From: Icerya purchasi
Taxonomy: Eukaryota > Arthropoda > Insecta > Hemiptera > Monophlebidae
DNA: 64,000 bases
Assembly: GCA_039619475.1 (NCBI GenBank)
Contig: CM077115.1
Coordinates: forward strand, 500,299,352 to 500,363,351
Direction of reading: 5' to 3'
The translations under genes and the position numbers were made by a program. Every line of letters starts with the position of its first letter. Position 1 is the stretch's first letter. Below the pieces are notes generated by a model, which was given only the letters and a program-made list of their open reading frames with translations, was not told the origin of the DNA and ran no database searches. Shown in pieces: positions 60,301 to 64,000 of the stretch.

Positions 60301-62784
60301 ATTAACTTTTTTCTTTACATAATACATACACATGTGCTATTAGAAAAAAGAAAAAACAACTAAATTTATATTTCTAAGATACCATTTTTTATGAAAAGTT
60401 TAATTAAAAATTACGCTATTCAGTCGATTATTCGATAATATCAGTTGCAGTTGAAAAAAAAAAAAAAAAAACGGAAAATTAAAAATCATTAAAAAAAATT
60501 ATTAGTTTTAAAAATTTAATATCGAAATTTTATACATACTTACACAGCGTGTCTTACCTTAGTTCCATTAACAATTGTTGTATAAGAACATCCTGCGTGG
60601 CAAGGCGAGTAATAAGCTAATTCGTTTTTTAAGTCGCACACTGGAGCGTATTGAATATCCAGACCGCAAGATAAATTTGCGTTACAATCCATCGTCAAAT
60701 TCCAACTAATAAATTTTTCAGAATAGAATTAGTGAATGAAAATGTGTTTTATTATATTTGTTTCAGATACACCCCCCCCCCACGCCTAAAAAAAAAATTA
60801 TGCTTGGTCATCTTAAAGATAACGTCAAGAAGAAAAAGAGAAAGTAAGTACACCAACAGCTGATGAAAAAAAACGAAAAATTTCTAAATTTCTATTCCAA
60901 CAACAGTGATTAACTGAGCTTGTGTATAACTGGAATAAAATTTGTACACTGATTAAACGAATCAAATACATCTCTGCAAAGTAAAGAAAATACTGGTCCA
61001 ACAAGTAGACTGTTCATTGAAGAATAGGAATCGAAAATGTTCCCAAAGTTTAATGAATACATGGCAGGACTAACAATTGTTCTTTCCATCTGTCTGTTCA
61101 ACCTAGTCTTCCTGCCAATCCGTGGTTCTCTTTGATTCCTTTACTTCGTCATTATGTTGTTGTACCCATTATTCATCTGCGTTCTTTGACCATACTCTAT
61201 TATCTTCCGTTCGTTTTCGTTTTCCGTTGGTTTCTTCTCCATATTGTCCTATCAAACGAAGAGTGTGTTTGCAATGCGGATCATGTGTTTATTAAGTGTT
61301 CATCTCTTCTACTCTAGTTTCCAGCGACTTGGTCTTCCTACTTCATATTGCGCCTGCTATATCCTATCGTTTTCTTCCTCACTCATCGTTCTTACCATTT
61401 GTTCTTTCCTCCTAACAACATTTGATATCACATGAAGATATAATTGACTCCTTCCTTTTTTAATTGTTTCTGGGTAAAGGTCCCCGGTTGACGCCCCCCA
61501 ACCCCCCCCCCCCGGAGATATCGGCTAATCCCATAGTTTTTAGCTTTCCACGCGTGACGCTCGATGAAGTAGCTGTGATAATTGACATTCCGTTTATAAC
61601 GTAGCCTGGACACTCGTTTCCGTTCCTCTTCTTTTTACGCCATCTCCAAGCGAAGTTGGGCGATCATCATACCCACGCTTTCTTTATTCTTAGACGCCTC
61701 TGTTAATTCTGCAGTTGTCTGATTGTACTAACGGTGCATGCCTGCTCTCCATGACAACTTTCTTCCGCCTGGTCTGCGATGTCCTTCGATAGCACCATTT
61801 ATGACAAGCTGTAACAAACTATACTTCTCTGGATTTCTGTTGATGTGTCCATAATATTTCAATTTTCTAAACCGTATGTTGTGTACTAGTTTAATTTCAT
61901 GTTGCCATTCTTCGTAGCACTTTTCCGTTACTGAAATTAAATACCATATCATTCCGAGTTCCTGTGACACTGCTTTAACTAAGAATCCGTGAAGTTACTT
62001 CGTAATATCAACATCAGGATATCGCTAATATTTCATTACAACTGAATTACTTAGCGATCGGTATGACTAGGGGTCTTAAAAAGAACAAAAGGATGTATGC
62101 GAGTAATGCGTGAAATTTAAGTGATCCACGACTGCGTTGCTTTAGATATTTCATCGATAATCTCTAGCTTCTATAACTGTACTGCCATAGCAGCGGAAAC
62201 GCAGAACTATGTATGAGATATTAAATTACTAGTATTTAAATTAAAGAATATTAAGATACGATAATTTCGCTTTATTATTATACGTTTTTTTGTTCTACAA
62301 TGAACTTTTACGTACGCTTTAACAAATCGTAACTTTTCCAGAAATGAATGTGTTTCGATGTAGGATAAAAAGAACCTGAAATACAATGAATTTTATTTTT
62401 GTTCGTGTAAAGCTTGCTTGAATCTCACATAAACCATCACACTCTATGCTCATAATTCTCTACCGGAAGATATCTGTGTGTACCACTCGAGCTACTTTCA
62501 TACGAGCGTGATTTGAATTGCACATCTTCCAAAACGCTGTCTGTTAATCAGTTTCACTAAAATGATAATGTTAAGATATATTAATTACCTAGAATCCGAA
62601 TTCCAATGGCCGTGTATTTTTTGTTCCGGGCAACTGAGTAGTGAATACGCACCGTGGCCGAATACATCTAATATTTCTACAAAAACATTCCAGCCCGACA
62701 ACAATCTCGGAGACGGTTTAAACTTTGATATTACAATTCCCGAAATTAGTACACCCAAAGCGTTAGATAAAATTCCAATAGTTC
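42922..62784 (-). CDS. Oatp: Organic anion transporting polypeptide (OATP/SLCO), 3' half, 6 exons
   Basis: Gene-level entry: 62589-62784, 60558-60705, 60087-60244, 55758-55861, 51292-51393 and 42922-43073, i.e. 860 nt or about 285 residues to the stop. All borders are GT-AG and all phases match. Family knowledge: OATPs are 12-TM plasma-membrane carriers for amphipathic organic anions (sodium-independent), with a Kazal-like Cys-rich loop between TM9 and TM10. Seen here: TM9 (GVLISGIVISKFKPS), the Cys-rich loop with APVCDLKNELAYYSPCHAGC, the conserved IWGDDCGATGNCWLYDG loop, and TM12 ending VWYYSKGLKIYDED. Upstream exons (TM1-8) must lie beyond the right edge. The paralogue is not determined. 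The introns carry many TE relics. Confidence 0.92.
43222..46180 (-). pseudogene. Jockey-clade LINE, near full length but decayed, in OATP intron
   Basis: On the minus strand from right to left. ORF1 (about 46180-45330) has a Lys-rich stretch (KKKARKRPLDEQQ), PPPVFVHDIINYLGML, AYKVVIRGLHPSFTNSDI (PRE_C2HC) and CCHC knuckles (CQKYGHTRSFC; HNAADCKR). Endonuclease remains lie around 45235-44900. The linker with RREKRKLRKT-like sequence is at 44860-44370. RT has VIPKKPSE, SSYRPISLLPVLSKIL (44078-44263), GVPQGNVLGPILY and ALYADDAVILA (43870-43500). A T13 run at 43222-43235 is the poly(A) tail. Frameshifts break both ORFs. It lies between the last two OATP exons. Confidence 0.88.
46560..46930. other. 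No recognised feature
   Basis: Sequence between the LINE 5' region and the SINE; no coding or structured signal that I can name. Confidence 0.45.
46935..47330 (-). mobile_element. tRNA-derived SINE
   Basis: On the minus strand the head (47330-47255, 76 nt) has a Pol III A box TAGCCTAGTTGCTAGAGCG (47321-47303) and B box GGTTCGATCCC (47274-47264), with a perfect 7-bp acceptor-like stem (TCGTCGC/GCGACGA). The anticodon arm does not fold and the T loop is short, so it is a tRNA pseudogene-type head. The body continues with GGTAGGCAATGGCAAACCAC, a phrase familiar from arthropod SINEs. The left limit is uncertain. Confidence 0.65.
47875..48115. repeat. Dispersed repeat with ACCGACTTCGAAAAAGGAGG
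   Basis: The phrases AACCGACTTCGAAAAAGGAG, GATGAACCGATTTTGATGAT and GTGGTCCCATTTAAATTTGA form a repeat that I recall as common in several insect genomes. No protein is encoded; frames on either strand are by-products. Confidence 0.5.
48278..48720. mobile_element. ~440-bp foldback element
   Basis: The arms of about 190 bp are almost exact inverted copies: AAATGCTTTTTTACAAAAAA, TTGAAGATTTATTATA, ATGCACTAAAAAGTAAAAAA, AATTACTCCCGAT and TAATTCTTATACAACATTAA occur at both ends in opposite sense around a centre near 48500. An extra copy of AAAAATGCACTAAAAAGTAA precedes it at about 48257. It is non-coding and lies in an OATP intron. Confidence 0.85.
48900..51265 (-). pseudogene. I/Jockey-superfamily LINE relic with RT and RNase H
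   Basis: In minus-strand pieces, 51230-51028 holds FNPFLIYVCTPLSWNIFIIA (block before RT), 51024-50722 NLLPNNMFGF and DCINTFLSDVYA (RT core), and about 50620-50560 an ADD-like box (NADDAHLL in a shifted frame). 50070-49795 is the linker, and 49595-49332 is an RNase H part, ISHSKSIFCKLSHLPSSDYI and KIHFLWIPGHLVIGRN (compare SDSxSxLxxL ... WIPGHxGIxGN). Many frameshifts are present. It is inserted between two OATP exons, ending about 30 bp short of the exon at 51292. Confidence 0.8.
51292..51393 (-). CDS. Oatp: OATP exon: conserved WG..C..TGNCWLYD loop
   Basis: Acceptor GTTTATTTAG and donor GTAAAT. It encodes (D)WTCLIWGDDCGATGNCWL and YDGFKLRYIFNLSAT, an OATP signature just before TM12. Phases 1 and 1 join its neighbours. 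Confidence 0.94.
51394..55757. other. OATP intron, mostly unassigned
   Basis: AT-rich. Two neighbouring plus-strand frames, 51809-52024 and 52103-52288 (YLPERYYNLKQYLRSIRLPP; SRYQVIIRVNVSVCKG), may be pieces of one decayed TE protein, but I cannot name it. An ATA/AAT microsatellite lies at about 54293-54323. A repeat fragment is listed separately at 53445-53515. Confidence 0.4.
53445..53515 (-). repeat. Fragment shared with foldback element at 20 kb
   Basis: GCATGATCACGGGAGTTATT, then ATAATATATAAATTTAATAA matches the arms at about 20095-20150 and 20215-20285. It is preceded by CTGACCGTTTCGAAGG, again like a Penelope-type CGAAACG motif. Confidence 0.6.
55758..55861 (-). CDS. Oatp: OATP exon: TM11 region
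   Basis: Acceptor TTTATTTAG and donor GTTAGT. It encodes (R)SVDEEDKSLSIGITEAIL, then SVFAFFPSPIIYGIIV. It matches the family pattern RxVxxExxSxALGxxxxxxRLxAFIPxPIxFGxxID. Confidence 0.9.
56040..56600 (-). pseudogene. hAT transposase fragment (DUF4371/ZMYM-like)
   Basis: The minus-strand frame reads FVLKQAANFVKFAEGKSIDL, then NLRGYKIAEDNHERLKAIVE, TDLLCRRQEMVLRGSYD and, shifted, NFRVLLYLSARFDDEALKSH. It follows the hAT/ZMYM1-like pattern ENRxxLxxIIxxIxFLxRQxxxLRGxxD ... GNFxxLLxxRxxxxDxxLxxHL. A later LADAR block may be the decayed LADET catalytic site. The N-terminal zinc finger is missing; the neighbouring Harbinger-like sequence starts at 56591. Confidence 0.7.
56591..58190. repeat. Tandem duplication, unit 1 (1,598 bp)
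   Basis: Unit 1 of two head-to-tail copies; the second begins at 58189. The offset is a constant 1,598 bp and all positions I compared, including T9 and T11 runs near 58010-58032, are identical. The junction shares 2 bp (TG). The minus strand encodes a decayed Harbinger-like transposase start (EQALMISLLYYQWRRTRKNR, then RIWVHSIIERR; later LFVLLATAQGGRGYQDLGAL in a second frame). The plus-strand frames at 56798 and 57277 are not recognised. Confidence 0.9.
56600..57124 (-). pseudogene. PIF/Harbinger-like transposase N-terminal relic (copy 1)
   Basis: The frame from 57124 to about 56780 has WRRTRKNRRIWVHSIIERRQ, then KKGHFTNLYFGLRNHPD, like the KRRxWVxPxxxxRxxxGxFxxLxxxLRxDxxxF start of Harbinger transposases. 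After a frameshift, LFVLLATAQGGRGYQDLGAL, then VSKQ matches LxVTLRFLATGxSYxxLxxxFxVSKQ. No DDE core is present. The same ORF is repeated at 58198-58722. Confidence 0.6.
58189..59788. repeat. Tandem duplication, unit 2 (1,598 bp)
   Basis: Second copy, apparently identical to 56591-58190. It lacks the adjacent hAT fragment and is followed by a T-rich stretch. See unit 1 for content. Confidence 0.9.
58198..58722 (-). pseudogene. PIF/Harbinger-like transposase N-terminal relic (copy 2)
   Basis: Identical copy within the second tandem unit. Beyond 58189 it does not run into hAT sequence as copy 1 does; it meets the end of unit 1. Confidence 0.6.
60087..60244 (-). CDS. Oatp: OATP exon: end of Kazal loop and TM10
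   Basis: Acceptor ATATTCAG and donor GTGAGT. It encodes SYGACSCVENGVVTDGLCPV, then DCSFSLTVFISIMLVLSFTS, ending TLIQF plus a split Arg. The YxxCxCV...GxCxxxC pattern closes the Cys-rich loop and the hydrophobic run is TM10. Confidence 0.92.
60558..60705 (-). CDS. Oatp: OATP exon with Kazal-like domain
   Basis: Acceptor TTTATTAG and donor GTAAGA. It encodes WNLTMDCNANLSCGLDIQYA, then PVCDLKNELAYYSPCHAGCS and YTTIVNGTK. The PVC-x5-YxSPCHAGC pattern is the OATP Kazal signature. N-x-T/S sites suggest glycosylation of the loop (inference). Confidence 0.93.
61040..61440 (+). pseudogene. LINE C-terminal fragment (zinc-knuckle-like tail)
   Basis: The plus-strand frames hold NEECVCNADHVFIKCSSLLL, then SFQRLGLPTSYCACYILSFS in the next frame. 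It resembles the C-terminal C-x-C ... HxxFxC-x-L tail after RNase H in I-type LINEs, perhaps the same family as the relic at 48900-51265. It is strongly decayed. Confidence 0.5.
61620..61975 (-). pseudogene. RTE-like LINE C-terminal fragment
   Basis: The frame reads HEIKLVHNIRFRKLKYYGHI, then NRNPEKYSLLQLVINGAIEG and HRRPGGRKLSWRAGM, followed in another frame by TTAELTEAS..KESVGMMIAQLR. It matches the RxLxYFGHVxRxxExYxLLQLxIxGxIEGxRxxGRRxxSWLxN tail of insect endonuclease-RT LINEs. RT itself is absent. It lies between OATP exons. Confidence 0.75.
62589..62784 (-). CDS. Oatp: OATP exon with TM9
   Basis: Acceptor AATTATCAG and donor GTAATT. It encodes (G)TIGILSNALGVLISGIVI, then SKFKPSPRLLSGWNVFVE and LLSCPEQKIHGHWNSDS, matching OATP GxLxxGxxIxRFKxSxRxxAxWN and the Cys start of the extracellular loop. 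Phase in is 1 (x+GA) and phase out is 2 (AG+T). A 77-codon antisense frame covers the same bases and could mislead a gene finder. Confidence 0.85.
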
Positions 62785-63014
62785 CTGATAATTGACAAGT
62801 TTAAAAATTAACTCGTTGATGTAATTTCTTTTTTCATATTGAATATATACAAAGAGCATTACAGTTAATTAGAATTTCGTTTCTAACAAAAACACAGGAA
62901 ATGATGTACAATTTGAATATAGCTTTAAGAGATAAATTTCGCTGTCTCCAAAGCGTCTTCCTTAAATACCCGAAAACATATTTGCATCAAAAAAGTCAGT
63001 TGCTATGTTTTGAA

Positions 63015-63045
<31 letters not shown>

Positions 63046-63110
63046 AGTACCTTGAAGGGTATAATTCTCTTGAAATGCTATTTTTTGAAATAAATGTATA
63101 TTATTTTTCA
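62785..63110. other. OATP intron, AT-rich
   Basis: An (AT)n run of about 24 bp near 63020-63044. Nothing else was seen. Confidence 0.5.
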
Positions 63111-63114
63111 GAAA

Positions 63115-63500
63115 TAATTTTCATTTTAAGAAAAAAAACAAAAACATTAAAGTTAAATCTCCTCAGTTTCACACTTCTGGCGTATATAGAATACCTTGTT
63201 CTTACGGTTTAAATCATATTGGACAAACTGGACGAACTGTTCACGTTCGATTAAAGGAGCATATAGTTCGTTGTAAGTATAACTGCGTTGAGAAATCAGC
63301 ACTGGCTGAACAACAGGAAAAAATAAAACATAATATCTTGTTCGACAAGAGTGTGGTCTTAGTTAAGGCGAAACATAACAGGAAAAGTCTGATTAGAGAA
63401 GTTTTCGAAATAGAGAAATGGTCCAATTTTCCCCTTGAAGATGGTTTTAAGATTCCCCCAACGCGGATGCCTGTAGTGTCGTTAATTAAAAGTAATATGT
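63115..63500 (+). pseudogene. Penelope-like element GIY-YIG endonuclease fragment
   Basis: The frame (from about 63115) reads KVKSPQFHTSGVYRIPCSYG, then LNHIGQTGRTVHVRLKEHIV, KSALAEQQEKIKHNILFDKS and IEKWSNFPLEDGFKIPPTR. GVYxIPC..G...IGQTGRx...RxxEH is the GIY-YIG domain of insect Penelope-like retroelements, normally C-terminal to RT. RT is not seen upstream. Further right, about 63920, GCTATCCGAAACGTTAAGG looks like the element's terminal repeat motif. Confidence 0.85.
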
Positions 63501-64000
63501 TATTGTTCCGTTTGTTACACGATTTTTGTTGGTTCTGTATTGCTAGTGTTTTATCTTTTTCTTCGCATTTTCACTTTTGCTATTTACTCGTCCCATTTTT
63601 GAGAATTTTCTTAATTTTTCTTTTGCATTTTTTAGTTTGGCGCTAAAAGTTTTTTTGTCCTTCTTCAAAGTTTTATTTTTTGAGTCTGGGTTTTTCGCTT
63701 TGTTAGTTTCATTCTTGTGTGTGTTTTCTTGTTTTAATTGTTTTTTTGTTTTTTTTTGGATTTTGTTTTTTCTGTTACTCGTTTTTTTTGTCTTCTGGTT
63801 TGTTGTTTACCCGTTCCTGTTTGAGAATTCTTAGGTGTTCTTTATTCTTATAAATTTTACTTTTAAGTTCGTATTTTTCGTTCGGTTAGTTCAGTTTGTT
63901 TCTGATAAAAGTGTAAGCTATCCGAAACGTTAAGGTTTTAAGATTAATTTTTAAACATGATGTCTACTGTAAATTGTTTTCCTCATTATATCTACCGTGT
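63500..64000. other. T-rich tail and possible Penelope-like terminal repeat
   Basis: A T-rich stretch with low-complexity hydrophobic frames that are unlikely to be genes. The CCGAAACGTTAAGG motif near 63920 supports the end of the Penelope-like element. Confidence 0.45.

Noticed and set aside
62562..62795. 77-codon plus-strand ORF
   Set aside because: Antisense of an OATP exon with splice sites and matching phase on the minus strand.
63577..63834. 85-codon Phe/Leu-rich ORF
   Set aside because: Product of a T-rich low-complexity stretch; no signal of a membrane protein gene beyond composition.

Overview
This is a eukaryotic, AT-rich window, most likely from an insect. It holds parts of two intron-rich genes, both on the minus strand, in a background of transposable-element (TE) relics. 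The insect call rests on the Armitage/MOV10L1-type helicase, the insect-style OATP transporter and the TE set (mariner, Jockey-type LINEs, Penelope-like, Helitron, hAT, Harbinger). The order cannot be fixed from the sequence. The exon models were built by hand: each exon has AG/GT borders, and all junction phases agree.

Region 1 (964-32069, minus strand) is an Armitage/MOV10L1-like piRNA-pathway RNA helicase. Thirteen coding exons run from the ATG at 32069 to helicase motif II (DEAG) at about 1000. They give about 924 codons and leave the window before motifs III-VI. An RG-repeat, low-complexity stretch lies just ahead of the helicase core. The introns carry mariner relics, long-TIR mariner derivatives, foldback elements, a minisatellite, a short poly(A)-tailed insertion with target-site duplication, and simple repeats.

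Region 2 (about 32.1-42.9 kb) lies between the genes and is a TE cluster. It holds an inverted-repeat element beside the helicase start, a 43-codon C2H2 zinc-finger ORF, a clean 300-bp hAT-type MITE with an exact 8-bp target-site duplication, a Jockey-clade LINE missing its 3' half, a 1.8-kb Tc1/mariner-like element between inverted copies of a dispersed repeat, a Helitron helicase relic and a LINE reverse-transcriptase relic.

Region 3 (42922-62784, minus strand) is the 3' half of an organic anion transporting polypeptide (OATP/SLCO) gene. Six exons run from about TM9 through the Kazal-like extracellular loop and TM10-12 to the stop codon. The first of these exons is hidden opposite a longer antisense ORF. 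Its introns hold a decayed Jockey LINE, a tRNA-derived SINE, a foldback element, a second LINE with RT and RNase H remains, and a 1,598-bp tandem duplication of Harbinger-like sequence in which I found no mismatch. Penelope-like sequence with a GIY-YIG domain fills the right end.

The two genes are not functionally linked; they are neighbours. I see no operon, CRISPR array or clearly new biochemical system. The most interesting points are the RG-rich insert in the helicase, the identical tandem duplication, and the nested inverted-repeat/transposon block at 37.4-40.4 kb.
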